Below are positions 42,175 through 50,842 of a stretch of DNA of 64,000 nt, piece by piece. The position numbers and the translations under genes were made by a program. Numbering within the stretch: position 1 is the stretch's first letter; each line of letters starts with the position of its first letter. The stretch is from the NCBI GenBank assembly GCA_002493905.1, contig DLAJ01000027.1:82883-146882 (forward strand). Direction: 5' to 3'. A model generated the notes under the pieces. It was not told the DNA's origin and did no database searches. It saw nothing but the letters and a program-made list of their open reading frames with translations. This DNA is from Lachnospiraceae bacterium UBA7050 (lineage in GTDB: Bacteria > Bacillota > Clostridia > Lachnospirales > Lachnospiraceae).

Positions 42175-42222
42175 TTATTTCCCGGTCAGTTTTGGATTGA
42201 TCAAGGTTTTCTTCCATTCCAT
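42175..42222 (-). pseudogene. permease gene scar B (15 codons)
   Basis: ATG at 42222 opens the frame MEWKKTLINPKLTGK followed by TAA. The first 13 codons match the start of the intact permease gene at 40291 (MECKKILINRKLT), and so does the sequence just upstream (GATAAGAGA). Homology stops at the AAACTGAC junction. It is a remnant left by tandem duplication. Confidence 0.8.
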
Positions 42223-42256
42223 ATGTACTCTCTTATCCTAAAGTGAAAAAGATTTC

Positions 42257-43426
42257 TTAATCCACTTTCAGTTCCTCCCATTCCAGCTCATCAAGCGGGC
42301 GGGTCAGGTCTAAGAAGCACAAACCCATTCCTCCATCAACTGCGCATTCTCCGAACATCAATTCTGAATTTCCGCCAAAACACTGGAGCAGCCCCACAGT
42401 ATTAGGAACAGCCAAAAGTTCGTTTCCCTCATAATCATAGATATAAAGACTATGATCCATCATCTGATCACACAAAACAATATAATCGTTTGTAAGAGTA
42501 ATATTCGGCACACTCATGGGATGATCGTTTATTATTTCTATAGTCCCGTTTTCCATTGAGTAACGGCAGAGTCCGTCAGCATTCGCATAATACACAAAAT
42601 CTTCTCTCACTGAATAAGGACCATAAAGGCTTTCTTTCACCACATTGCACTGTCCGGAAATCGTATCATATCGATATAACGCCCCCAGCGAATAATCAAA
42701 ATTTTCATCAGTAAAAGCAACACTTTGGAAATAAATATATTGATCCTTACTCTTCATCCGATGTACATCAACATATAATGCTTCACTAACCTCTTCAAAT
42801 ACAGTCTCCGGCTGCGTACCGCCATCGATTGGTACCCGCTCTAACTTCATTTTTTCCTGTTTGGCATCAATAAAATACACATACCCGTCCTTAATCAAAA
42901 CCTCTGGTGATATCCAGTGGCTGGTAGAAGAATAATCCGTTTTATATAATTTTGTGCAAACATCCCATTCAGAACCATCTTCCTTAATACGGTAAAGAAC
43001 AACATAGTCATCCGCACTCAGACCGACGGCATAAAGATTTCCCTCATAGTATTGTAGATACCGCCTGTCGACTCCTCCCTCTGCAGAATCCACATAAGAA
43101 TAATACGCATTACAATCTTTTCCTTCATGTACACAATCCGGCTTATTACACAAAGGAACTACCCTTCGGGTTTCTCTGTCCATAAAGACCAGATGCGGTT
43201 GAAGCTGATCTTTATGAATGCGTTCCCAAAGATAATATCCCTTGTCCGACTGTGCGGTCATTCTATATTCAAAGTCAGAATCCGCAATATTCTGCTCTCC
43301 TGCTCCAAATGTGTTTCCTACATTTTTTTGATTTTTGATTCCACACGCTGACAGCAGGATTATTCCTGCTGCCAGCACACAGAATGCCAGTCGCATATTC
43401 CCCGCTATATGGGTTTGTCTTTCCAT
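42257..43426 (-). CDS. cassette lipoprotein, copy 2
   Basis: A 389-residue lipoprotein with lipobox LLSAC (Cys28) and the same beta-rich body as copies 1 and 3: VPLCNKPDCVHEG, YLQYYEGNLYAVGLS and the end LDLTRPLDELEWEEL. The copies are clearly diverged over their whole length, so this is an old duplication, not an assembly artefact. It starts 17 bases after the small secreted protein copy 2. A permease scar, not a permease gene, follows. Confidence 0.85.
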   Translation of the reverse strand: MERQTHIAGNMRLAFCVLAAGIILLSACGIKNQKNVGNTFGAGEQNIADSDFEYRMTAQSDKGYYLWERIHKDQLQPHLVFMDRETRRVVPLCNKPDCVHEGKDCNAYYSYVDSAEGGVDRRYLQYYEGNLYAVGLSADDYVVLYRIKEDGSEWDVCTKLYKTDYSSTSHWISPEVLIKDGYVYFIDAKQEKMKLERVPIDGGTQPETVFEEVSEALYVDVHRMKSKDQYIYFQSVAFTDENFDYSLGALYRYDTISGQCNVVKESLYGPYSVREDFVYYANADGLCRYSMENGTIEIINDHPMSVPNITLTNDYIVLCDQMMDHSLYIYDYEGNELLAVPNTVGLLQCFGGNSELMFGECAVDGGMGLCFLDLTRPLDELEWEELKVD

Positions 43427-43443
43427 CTCGCTTTTCCTCGTTG

Positions 43444-43803
43444 TTACGCATAAGCCACTCCGGACGCAGCCACTTCAATATCATCTACATACCCAATTGA
43501 GTAACCCCATAAGTATCGGTAATCAGCCGGGCTTGGTCTTACTGCAACCGCGGTTGTGACATTGCCCAGTTGAGTATCACTAACCGTGTCACTCCTCTCT
43601 AATCCGCTTGAATGCACCTCCCGATAATACACTGTCACTTTAATCCGATGACCTGCCTCACCGCAGACAAATTTTCCATATGCCCTGTTCGCAGTGCTAT
43701 CCACTGAAATACTGTTTCCGGCCGCATAACAGGACCCAGCAGCTCCCACAAATACCCCCATTGCCAACGCCATTCCAAGTAACATTTTCTTAAATTTTCT
43801 CAT
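43444..43803 (-). CDS. small secreted protein, copy 2
   Basis: 119 residues: a signal peptide (MRKFKKMLLGMALAMGVFVG with a likely cut after SCYAA) and a mature part of about 90 residues, probably beta-rich, with SDTQLGNVTTA and YVDDIEVAASGVAYA. No known family was recognised. Unlike copies 1 and 3 it has no promoter of its own; the upstream 110 bases contain only the permease scar. It is therefore read from the copy 3 promoter. Confidence 0.75.
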   Translation of the reverse strand: MRKFKKMLLGMALAMGVFVGAAGSCYAAGNSISVDSTANRAYGKFVCGEAGHRIKVTVYYREVHSSGLERSDTVSDTQLGNVTTAVAVRPSPADYRYLWGYSIGYVDDIEVAASGVAYA

Positions 43804-43828
43804 AGAAACTCTATAAATCGACCCTGCC

Positions 43829-43876
43829 TTATTTCCCGGTCAGTTTTCGATTGATCAGGATTTTCTTCCATTCCAT
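43829..43876 (-). pseudogene. permease gene scar A (15 codons)
   Basis: ATG at 43876 opens MEWKKILINRKLTGK then TAA. It matches the first 13 codons of the intact permease and breaks at the same AAACTGAC junction as scar B, continuing CGGGAAATAAGGCAGGG in both. It lies 36 bases after lipoprotein copy 3, where a permease would be expected. Confidence 0.85.
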
Positions 43877-43912
43877 ATGTACTCTCTTATCCTAAAGCGA
43901 AAAAAAAATTCC

Positions 43913-45073
43913 TCAATCCGCTGTCAGTTCCTCCCACCTAAGCTCGTCAAGCGGATGGGTGAGGTCTAAATAGCACTGTCTCAATCCGATTTCATCAGCA
44001 CGCTCGCCAAACATGATCTTGGAATTTCCGCAGAAAAGGCGCGTCGGTTTCAGACCCTCCGTGACACGAAATACTTCTTTCCCCTCATAATCATATGCCG
44101 TCAGCGTATCATCTCCCATTTGGTCATAAACGAAAATGTTTTCTCTCGTGAGAATAATGTTTGGAACATTCATCGGCTGGTCCGCCAGTATTTCCGTACT
44201 TTCATCCTGTATAGAATAACGACAAAGCCCCTCTTCATTTCCGTAATAAACAAAATCGTTTCGGATGGAATAAGGTCCAACCAATCCTTCTTTAATCATC
44301 CTGCATTGATTACTTGACACGTCATATTGATATAACCCGCCTGCCGCATGTTCTATATTTTCATCCACAAAAATATGTGCCTGAAAAAACACGGTACCAT
44401 CATAACTCTTGACACGATAGATCTGCACTTCCGGCGCCTCGCTATCGCCCTCAAAAAGAACTTCTGCCGTTCCTCCTCCAATCGGCACCCTTTCCAATTT
44501 CATCACTTTTTGTTTCCAATCCACAAAATACGCGAACCCATCCACTAATAATATTTCCGGCTGTTTCCAATGGCCTGTTCCCGCATAATCCGTACGATAA
44601 AGTTTTGTACTGATCTCCCATTCCGAACCGTCTTCCTCAATACGAAACAGCGTCACATAATCATCTGCGCTAACGCCAAGTGCGTATAAACTTTCGTCAT
44701 AATATTGAAGATAATATTTAGCAATCCCATCCTTCCCAAAATCCAGACCCGGATAATACGCATTGCACTCCCTCCCCTCATGGGTACAATCCGGCTTATT
44801 ACACAATGGCACTACCTGCCCGGATTCCTTATCCACAAACATCAGACGCGGATATGGATGTTCTTCATCAATAAATTCCCAAAAATAGTACCCTCTCTCC
44901 GACTCTGCCACATAGAAATATTCAAAGTCACAATCATCTACGACAGACTCTATCGCTAAGGTTCCATTATCCGTATCTTTCACATCCGTTTTACCACAAG
45001 CTGACAGCAGGAATAATCCCGCTGTCAGCACGCCAAAAAATAGATGCCATTTTTGTAAGTCTTTTTTTCCCAT
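43913..45073 (-). CDS. cassette lipoprotein, copy 3
   Basis: A 386-residue lipoprotein: ATG 45073 (MGKKDLQKWHLFF) follows GGGGGAA, lipobox LLSAC has Cys26. The body shares VPLCNKPDCTHEG, YLQYYDESLYALGVS and an end LDLTHPLDELRWEEL with the other copies. It lies 13 bases downstream of the small secreted protein copy 3 and is followed by permease scar A. Likely extracellular, membrane-anchored; ligand unknown. Confidence 0.85.
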   Translation of the reverse strand: MGKKDLQKWHLFFGVLTAGLFLLSACGKTDVKDTDNGTLAIESVVDDCDFEYFYVAESERGYYFWEFIDEEHPYPRLMFVDKESGQVVPLCNKPDCTHEGRECNAYYPGLDFGKDGIAKYYLQYYDESLYALGVSADDYVTLFRIEEDGSEWEISTKLYRTDYAGTGHWKQPEILLVDGFAYFVDWKQKVMKLERVPIGGGTAEVLFEGDSEAPEVQIYRVKSYDGTVFFQAHIFVDENIEHAAGGLYQYDVSSNQCRMIKEGLVGPYSIRNDFVYYGNEEGLCRYSIQDESTEILADQPMNVPNIILTRENIFVYDQMGDDTLTAYDYEGKEVFRVTEGLKPTRLFCGNSKIMFGERADEIGLRQCYLDLTHPLDELRWEELTAD

Positions 45074-45086
45074 CGTTCCCCCATTA

Positions 45087-45446
45087 TTATAAGCTGATTG
45101 AACCCGATGCAGCATCAATTTCCCCGTCTACATAACCGGATGCCCTCCCCCACGTGTACTGGCATCCTGACTGTGCAGACCTAATCACAACAACTTCCGT
45201 AACATTCCCAAATTGTGTATCACTTGCTTCTCCCGATCGTACAATCCCGTCAACGCCTCTTTCTTGATAACGCACAAGCAGCTTGAGTTGATGTCCCGGC
45301 TCAGCATAAACATATTTCGAATAAATACTGCTCACCGTCAAGTCCAGCATAATGCTGCCTGTCGCCGCATAACACGACCCCACGCTGCCCGCAAATACCC
45401 CCATTGCCAACGCCATTCCCAGTAACATTTTCTTGAATTTTCTCAT
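45087..45446 (-). CDS. small secreted protein, copy 3
   Basis: 119 residues with signal peptide MRKFKKMLLGMALAMGVFAG and a likely cleavage after SCYAA. The mature part has SDTQFGNVTEV and YVDGEIDAASGS, as in the other copies. Five G in the signal peptide keep the frame open here. It is the first gene of the duplicated array and has its own promoter and operator-like palindrome. Function unknown. Confidence 0.78.
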   Translation of the reverse strand: MRKFKKMLLGMALAMGVFAGSVGSCYAATGSIMLDLTVSSIYSKYVYAEPGHQLKLLVRYQERGVDGIVRSGEASDTQFGNVTEVVVIRSAQSGCQYTWGRASGYVDGEIDAASGSISL

Positions 45447-45482
45447 AGAAATTTCCCCCTTCCAGTTGTATGTTTTTTGTTC

Positions 45483-45530
45483 TTAGTAGTACTACTAATC
45501 ACAGTTTATCATGCTAATTTATCTTGTCAA
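45483..45530 (-). promoter_or_regulatory. promoter and perfect 16-bp palindromic operator upstream of copy 3
   Basis: TTGACA (45525-45530) and TAAACT (45503-45508) lie 16 bases apart on the minus strand. TTAGTAGTACTACTAA (45483-45498) is a perfect palindrome just downstream of the -10 box, the classic place for a repressor. A close variant is at the same place before copy 1. Confidence 0.65.
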
Positions 45531-45684
45531 TCCCGTATTATATTCATATTTCAGACTCGCTTCATATATATTAAATTCTGCAACAACTCTATTATCTTTC
45601 AACAGAAATACCCCATCAATCAACCCTTCCCAATATCAAGCCGCTCAACAGGGTCTATCCGACCCATAGGTCTATCCGGCCCAT

Positions 45685-45720
45685 AAAACAAGCGCAGACG
45701 GTTTTATAAACCGCTGCGCT
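45685..45720 (-). terminator. terminator after the anti-sigma gene
   Basis: AGCGCAG/CTGCGCT (45691-45697 with 45714-45720) with an inner GGTTT/AAACC stem is followed on the minus strand by TGTTTTA. It ends the sigma/anti-sigma transcript and is duplicated at 42053-42091. Confidence 0.8.
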
Positions 45721-45849
45721 CATCGTTTCCTGTGTCCTTGTAGCATTCGCCAGTTGTCCGTGTAGACCCGGTTTCCGGCTCCATGTCCGCAGGAATCAAT
45801 ACCCGACCTCCGTCTTATTTTTTTTGGAGGTTCCTTTTGTTCACTGTTT

Positions 45850-46881
45850 TTACCGCTTCTGTTCCTCTTTCTGCTTCCTTCTTCTTCCGCAGATCACTCC
45901 CAATATCATGCAGATCACTCCGATCGACACAAGCCCGATCATTGTCAGCAGGATGAGCGTGTCATCCCGGCTCTGCGGCGCGGACCAATCAATCAGCGTC
46001 CCCCGTGTAAGCGCTCTTACCAGAGAGGGCGCATACATGGTGCCTTTCGGCAGTACAATCGCCGTGATCACATCATTGATAGTGCCGTTGAAGCACCCTG
46101 CAATCACAATAATAATCCCCGCTTTTGTAAGAGGATGGCATTTCACATACCGCGCTGCCACAAAAATTGCCCACGGGAGCAGCAGACACCATGACGTGAT
46201 CAGAAGCCCGTTATGCCAGTAATATCTGCCCCCTGCGTAGAGCCCGCACACAACAATAATACCGTAAAGCCAGACCGTGTCCCATAGCATCACCACAAGT
46301 CCCTTGTGTCGACAGACAGGCTCAGGCAGCGGTAACTGCCGTATCATAAACGGTAAAAAGAGAACCGACAGCCCAAACACCACGGGCACCGCAGCCAGAA
46401 AGAACCAATCCCCACCCGCATAAATACAGCAGGTAAGCAGCAGCAACAGCAGCGATGCGGTAAAACTGAGCACGGTTCTTAAAAACCTGTGATTCTCCGT
46501 AAGCATCGGCACCACGGTCAGGCTTGCAACGACAAGCAATGCCGTTAATACAATAAAAAACCAGTCCAGTGCGTGCCCCACCGCCAGATTGCAGATAAAG
46601 CAGACAATCACCGGTATGAGCAGCACCGCCGACGTCACTATCCCCGCCGTTACTGCCGCTCTCTTCTCTTTTTTCCTGTGGTGCTCCAGCACACCGTTTG
46701 CTTCCTGCATCAGGATGCGCTCCACTCTGCCGTCCTCCATCTGTTCAGACAGCTGCCTGCATTCGCCGCACTCCCCCAAATGCTCCTCCACAATACGCCG
46801 GCTTTCCTCGCCGCATACCTGATCACGGTACAGTGGCAGCAAATCCTGTATCAGACCGCACGGATACTTTTTTTCACCCAT
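45850..46881 (-). CDS. membrane anti-sigma factor with zinc-binding N-terminus
   Basis: About 343 residues. The N-terminus carries the ZAS-type zinc motif with Cys8 and His34-x3-Cys38-x2-Cys41 (EEHLGECGECRQL), the part that holds the sigma factor. From residue 75 on there are about eight hydrophobic helices. ATG 46881 (MGEKKYPCG) follows AAAGGA inside the sigma gene, and the two genes overlap by eight bases, the typical sigma/anti-sigma arrangement. The signal sensed is unknown. Confidence 0.87.
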   Translation of the reverse strand: MGEKKYPCGLIQDLLPLYRDQVCGEESRRIVEEHLGECGECRQLSEQMEDGRVERILMQEANGVLEHHRKKEKRAAVTAGIVTSAVLLIPVIVCFICNLAVGHALDWFFIVLTALLVVASLTVVPMLTENHRFLRTVLSFTASLLLLLLTCCIYAGGDWFFLAAVPVVFGLSVLFLPFMIRQLPLPEPVCRHKGLVVMLWDTVWLYGIIVVCGLYAGGRYYWHNGLLITSWCLLLPWAIFVAARYVKCHPLTKAGIIIVIAGCFNGTINDVITAIVLPKGTMYAPSLVRALTRGTLIDWSAPQSRDDTLILLTMIGLVSIGVICMILGVICGRRRKQKEEQKR

Positions 46882-47365
46882 TATCATCCATCCTTTCCTG
46901 TAACTTACATTTTGCGCGGTGATACGTGACTCGCGCCCAATTTTCTGTTCTCCCGAAGATCACGCCGATTTTAGCAAACGACAATTCGCCAAACACGCGC
47001 AGCTGAAAAACCTCTTTATAGGGTTCCTCCATCTCATGCAGAAGCTGATGAACGCGCAGCGTCAGGGCGTCCTCCTCCGCCCTGTGTTCCACGCCGCTGA
47101 CAACAGGCAGCTCTTCCTCCGAAGCCTGCTGCCGGAACCGCTTCTGCCTTTTTAGCTCGCTAAACGCAGTGTTCTTCGCAATCGCGCAGAGCCATGTAAG
47201 CTGACCCGACCTTCCGTCAAATTGGTCCAGGCTGTGCAGCGCCTTATAAAAAGTCTGCTGTGTGATCTCCTCCGCCATATGCGCATTTTTTACGATCGTC
47301 ATGACAAAAGAATACACACTCATATAATACGTCCGATACAGACCCTCAAAGTCCACGCCGATCAC
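46874..47365 (-). CDS. ECF RNA polymerase sigma factor
   Basis: A 163-residue ECF sigma factor: region 2 with YSFVMTIVKNAHMAEEITQQTF and LTWLCAIAKNTAFSELKRQ, then region 4 with MEEPYKEVFQLRVFGELSFAKIG and a helix-turn-helix ENWARVTYHRAKCKLQERM. It is co-translated with its membrane anti-sigma. Its targets may include the neighbouring cassettes, but no ECF-type promoter match was established. Confidence 0.92.
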   Translation of the reverse strand: MIGVDFEGLYRTYYMSVYSFVMTIVKNAHMAEEITQQTFYKALHSLDQFDGRSGQLTWLCAIAKNTAFSELKRQKRFRQQASEEELPVVSGVEHRAEEDALTLRVHQLLHEMEEPYKEVFQLRVFGELSFAKIGVIFGRTENWARVTYHRAKCKLQERMDDNG

Positions 47366-47441
47366 CTCGCTTTCATCGGTTAGACTGCGGCTGTGCGATT
47401 TCGTTACAGGAAATTATAAATATTTTTTACTGAAATACAAA

Positions 47442-47762
47442 CTACACCAATATCATGTAACACAATGTCCCTCCGCCGATACTGAGCAAAGTGTGGTGCT
47501 TCCATCGATGCAGCACAATGATAAGAAGGATTGCAAGCGCCTCCGGCAGACCATGCGCACCCGACAAAAAAGAAACATTTCTTAAACAATATACGACCAG
47601 CAGGCCCATCATCGCGCACGGTATCACGCTTCCAAGATAAAGAATCACTCTCGGCGGCTGTTTTTTCTCCGGAAACAACAAAAACGGCGTAAAGCGCGTG
47701 AGCATCGTTCCAAAAGCAATAGCCGCGATCATCATGATTGTCTGAACCGGTGTCAGTATCAT
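47442..47762 (-). CDS. azlD: branched-chain amino acid exporter subunit AzlD
   Basis: A 106-residue membrane protein of the AzlD family with four hydrophobic segments; MLTRFTPFLLFPEKKQPPRVILYLGSVIPCAMMGLLVVY is the family core, seen here in parts. ATG 47762 (MILTPVQTI) follows AAGGGA. It lies downstream of azlC, with which it forms the two-component exporter of branched-chain amino acids. Confidence 0.88.
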   Translation of the reverse strand: MILTPVQTIMMIAAIAFGTMLTRFTPFLLFPEKKQPPRVILYLGSVIPCAMMGLLVVYCLRNVSFLSGAHGLPEALAILLIIVLHRWKHHTLLSIGGGTLCYMILV

Positions 47763-47886
47763 CTTACCATCTTCCCTTCTTCTATTACCGCCTGACAAAA
47801 GCCTTTCGCTGCTCCCAAGGCGCCCTGCAAATCTAAATGTTCCACCATTCTGAATATCCATTGTATTGAATGCCGTTCAATGGCAT

Positions 47887-48669
47887 TCAATCCTTCCTTT
47901 TTTCCACAAGGCCTGGCAACAGCCCCAGCTTCCCGCCGCATAAAAGTGTCGTCAATATCAATACCATTGCCGGAATGACTAAGTTCGCACTCCCGAACAC
48001 GATCAGGCTGATGACCGCACATGCCATGCCGATCACGCCCGCCGCACGATTTTCTTTTACCTTCCACTGTTCCAAAAACAGCACGACAAACAGCGCCGTA
48101 AGGACAAAATCGAGCCCTTCCGTATTAAAATGCAGCACATTTCCCAACAGGCCGCCGAGAAATGTGGCAGTCACCCAGTAACCGTAATCAAGCAGTGAAA
48201 TCCAAAAATAAAAGAATTTCCGTTCCACGCCTTCCGGCGGTTCTACCGCATAAGAAATGGAAAATGTCTCATCGCAGAGCATAAAAATAAGGATGCCCTT
48301 GATTTTTCCGACACCCTTGTATTTTTCCAGCATGGACAATCCATAAAACAAATGGCGCGCATTCACCATGACACTTAACAGGAACGCCTGCACCGGATCA
48401 AATACGGTCGTAAGCAGCGTGATTGCCACATACTGCATGCTGCCGCAGAACGCAAGCGCGCTCATCGACACAGACCACAGCACACCATAGCCCTTTGCCT
48501 GCATGAGCACGCCGTAAGCGATTCCAAGCACCATGAATCCGGTCAGCACCGGAACCGTGTGTGGAAACGCCGCACGCAGTGCAGAGACAGCCTGTTTTCT
48601 TTTCTCCACACGCTCCTGCTTACAAGACAGCGTGCAGCTCCGGTATTTTTGTTCCGTATCCCGACTCAT
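47887..48669 (-). CDS. azlC: branched-chain amino acid exporter subunit AzlC
   Basis: A 260-residue membrane protein with the family signature FPHTVPVLTGFMVLGIAYG, FCGSMQYVAITLL and NARHLFYGLSML, followed by LCDETFSI. The first 25 residues are polar and the true start might be later. Pairs with AzlD; homologues export leucine, valine, isoleucine or analogues. It has its own promoter just upstream, separate from trp. Confidence 0.9.
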   Translation of the reverse strand: MSRDTEQKYRSCTLSCKQERVEKRKQAVSALRAAFPHTVPVLTGFMVLGIAYGVLMQAKGYGVLWSVSMSALAFCGSMQYVAITLLTTVFDPVQAFLLSVMVNARHLFYGLSMLEKYKGVGKIKGILIFMLCDETFSISYAVEPPEGVERKFFYFWISLLDYGYWVTATFLGGLLGNVLHFNTEGLDFVLTALFVVLFLEQWKVKENRAAGVIGMACAVISLIVFGSANLVIPAMVLILTTLLCGGKLGLLPGLVEKRKD

Positions 48670-48744
48670 AGGTTTCTTAATCTCCCCTGTCTATTCCACC
48701 AAAACCCGTTCAGTGTCCGCGCCTGACCGGGCATAAACGACATT

Positions 48745-48773
48745 ATTTTAGCACGGCTTTTTCGTTTTGTCGA
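48745..48773 (-). promoter_or_regulatory. promoter of azlCD
   Basis: TCGACA (48768-48773) and TAAAAT (48745-48750) lie exactly 17 bases apart on the minus strand between trpA and azlC. Both boxes differ from the consensus at one position. Confidence 0.6.
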
Positions 48774-48794
48774 GATTCTGTTCTTACGGTTCTC

Positions 48795-49577
48795 CTAAGA
48801 TTCTATTCCCCTCAGCGCATCCTTCATCTCTTTGACATAGGCATAAATATGCGGCCCCGCTTCCCCTGCATACTGCGCGATCATGCGGACAATCGCGCTG
48901 CCGACGATCGCGCCGTCCGATTTAGCCGCCATCTCCGCAGCCTGCGCAGGCGTGCTGATGCCAAACCCGACCGCACATGGAATGTCCGTCACCTCGCGGA
49001 CACTTTTAACCATCGCGTCAATATCCGTCGTGATCTGACCGCGCACCCCCGTGACACCCATAGAAGAGATCAGATAAATATACCCATCTGCCTCACGCGC
49101 GATCATCTGGGTCCTCCCTTTGGACGTCGGCGCGATCAGTGGGATTAAGTCAACGCCATACTCCGCCGCCACGTCGGAAAGTTCTTTTTTCTCTTCATAA
49201 GGCAGATCGGGACAAATGATACCGTCCACCGAAAGTTCCCTGCAGCGTGCAAAAAACGCGTCGTAGCCATAGTGGAATACCGGGTTTAAGTATGTTAAAA
49301 GAACAATCGGTATCTGTGTCTTTTCCCGTACTTTCCTCACAACCTCGAATACGCCGTCCGTCGTGATGCCCGCCTTTAAGGCACGGACATTTGCGTTCTG
49401 AATGACCTCCCCCTCCGCTGTCGGGTCGGAAAACGGAATGCCAAGCTCAATTAAGTCGGCGCCTGCCCGCTCCATCTCCATCATAAATTCCACGGTTTTA
49501 TCCGCTGTTGGATCACCCGCCGTCAAAAACGGGATAAATGCTTTTCCGTTCGAAAATGCTTTTGAAATATTACTCAT
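48795..49577 (-). CDS. trpA: tryptophan synthase alpha chain
   Basis: A 260-residue TrpA that splits indole-3-glycerol phosphate to indole and glyceraldehyde 3-phosphate. The catalytic Glu and Asp lie in ELGIPFSDPTAEG, and the phosphate loop in GFGISTPAQ is intact. ATG 49577 overlaps the trpB stop by eight bases (ATGAGTAA). Last gene of the trp operon. Confidence 0.98.
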   Translation of the reverse strand: MSNISKAFSNGKAFIPFLTAGDPTADKTVEFMMEMERAGADLIELGIPFSDPTAEGEVIQNANVRALKAGITTDGVFEVVRKVREKTQIPIVLLTYLNPVFHYGYDAFFARCRELSVDGIICPDLPYEEKKELSDVAAEYGVDLIPLIAPTSKGRTQMIAREADGYIYLISSMGVTGVRGQITTDIDAMVKSVREVTDIPCAVGFGISTPAQAAEMAAKSDGAIVGSAIVRMIAQYAGEAGPHIYAYVKEMKDALRGIES

Positions 49578-50754
49578 GAATGTCCACCCCCCTGTATCTT
49601 GCGATTGCCGCAACATCCTTATCTCCGCGTCCCGAGAGACAAATGATGATGCTGTCGTCTTTTCCATAATCTGCAGCGATCTTTTTTACATGCGCGACGG
49701 CATGCGCACTCTCAATCGCACAGATGATGCCCTCTGTCCGCGCCAGATATTCAAACGCTTCCACTGCCTCGTCATCGGTAACCGGTACATACTGCGCCCT
49801 GCCGGTATCATGCAGATGCGCATGCTCCGGTCCGATGCCCGGATAATCCAGCCCCGCAGAAATCGAATAAACCTCGGCGATCTGCCCGTGCTCATCCTGA
49901 CAGAAAATAGATTTCATGCCATGGAACACGCCGAGCGTTCCCTTTGCAATCGTCGCGGCATGAAATCCGGTATCCACTCCTTTTCCCGCCGCCTCACAGC
50001 CGATCAGTCTTACGCTCTCATCCCCGATAAACGGATAAAACAGTCCCATTGCGTTGCTGCCGCCGCCCACGCACGCGACAACCGCCGCCGGCAGTTTCCC
50101 CTCCCGCTTTAGAATCTGTTCCCTCGCCTCTTTTCCGATGACGCTCTGGAAATCCCGCACGATCATCGGAAACGGATGCGGTCCCATCACGGAGCCGAGA
50201 ACGTAATGCGTATCGTCCACGCGCGAGCTCCACTCCATCATCGCCGCGTTCACTGCATCTTTTAAGGTCATTGTCCCGGTCGTAACGGCATGGACCTTTG
50301 CGCCCAGAAGCTCCATGCGGTACACATTGAGCGCCTGACGCCTTGTGTCCTCTTTTCCCATGAACACCTCACACTCTAAGCCAAGCAGCGCCGCCGCCGT
50401 CGCCGTTGCCACGCCGTGCTGTCCCGCTCCTGTCTCGGCGATCACGCGCGTCTTTCCCATCTTCTTCGCCATCAGCACCTGCCCTAAAACATTGTTGATC
50501 TTATGGGAACCGGTATGGTTTAAGTCCTCTCTTTTTAAGTAGATTTTCGCGCCGCCCAAATCCTTTGTCATCTTTTCCGCATAATAGAGCAGCGACGGAC
50601 GCCCCGCATAATTTTTTAAGAGATCGTCTAACTCCGCCTGAAACGCAGCGTCTTTCTTGAACGCCTCATATTGTTCTGTCAGATGGATGATCTCGTTCAT
50701 CAGCGTTTCGCCGATATACTGCCCTCCATAGATACCGTATCTTCCTTCACTCAT
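49570..50754 (-). CDS. trpB: tryptophan synthase beta chain
   Basis: A 394-residue TrpB joining indole with serine. The PLP lysine is in HTGSHKINNVLGQ, the serine-binding ETGAGQHGVATAT is intact, and GGGSNAMG binds the cofactor phosphate. ATG 50754 (MSEGRYGIYGGQYIG) follows AAAGGAG. The 88-base gap upstream to trpC, where trpF is usually found, contains no gene. Confidence 0.98.
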   Translation of the reverse strand: MSEGRYGIYGGQYIGETLMNEIIHLTEQYEAFKKDAAFQAELDDLLKNYAGRPSLLYYAEKMTKDLGGAKIYLKREDLNHTGSHKINNVLGQVLMAKKMGKTRVIAETGAGQHGVATATAAALLGLECEVFMGKEDTRRQALNVYRMELLGAKVHAVTTGTMTLKDAVNAAMMEWSSRVDDTHYVLGSVMGPHPFPMIVRDFQSVIGKEAREQILKREGKLPAAVVACVGGGSNAMGLFYPFIGDESVRLIGCEAAGKGVDTGFHAATIAKGTLGVFHGMKSIFCQDEHGQIAEVYSISAGLDYPGIGPEHAHLHDTGRAQYVPVTDDEAVEAFEYLARTEGIICAIESAHAVAHVKKIAADYGKDDSIIICLSGRGDKDVAAIARYRGVDIHE

Positions 50755-50842
50755 TGACCTGTTTCTCCTTTCAAAGTTCAATATCTCTAAGATTGAATAT
50801 TCTGCACAGTCCCAATGTTTTATTTGGGCGTTTCGCAATTGC

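Noticed and set aside
42017..42217. 66-codon minus-strand frame MEENLDQSK after lipoprotein copy 2
   Set aside because: It reads the permease scar in the wrong frame and then runs through a terminator; the scar frame MEWKKTLINPKLTGK explains the sequence better.
40345..45073. Three lipoprotein copies as an assembly artefact
   Set aside because: The copies differ along their entire length and the spacers contain different scars and promoters, so they are true duplications.
46573..46929. 118-codon plus-strand frame opposite the anti-sigma gene
   Set aside because: Antisense to the zinc-binding and helix-rich part of a clear anti-sigma factor; no start signal.
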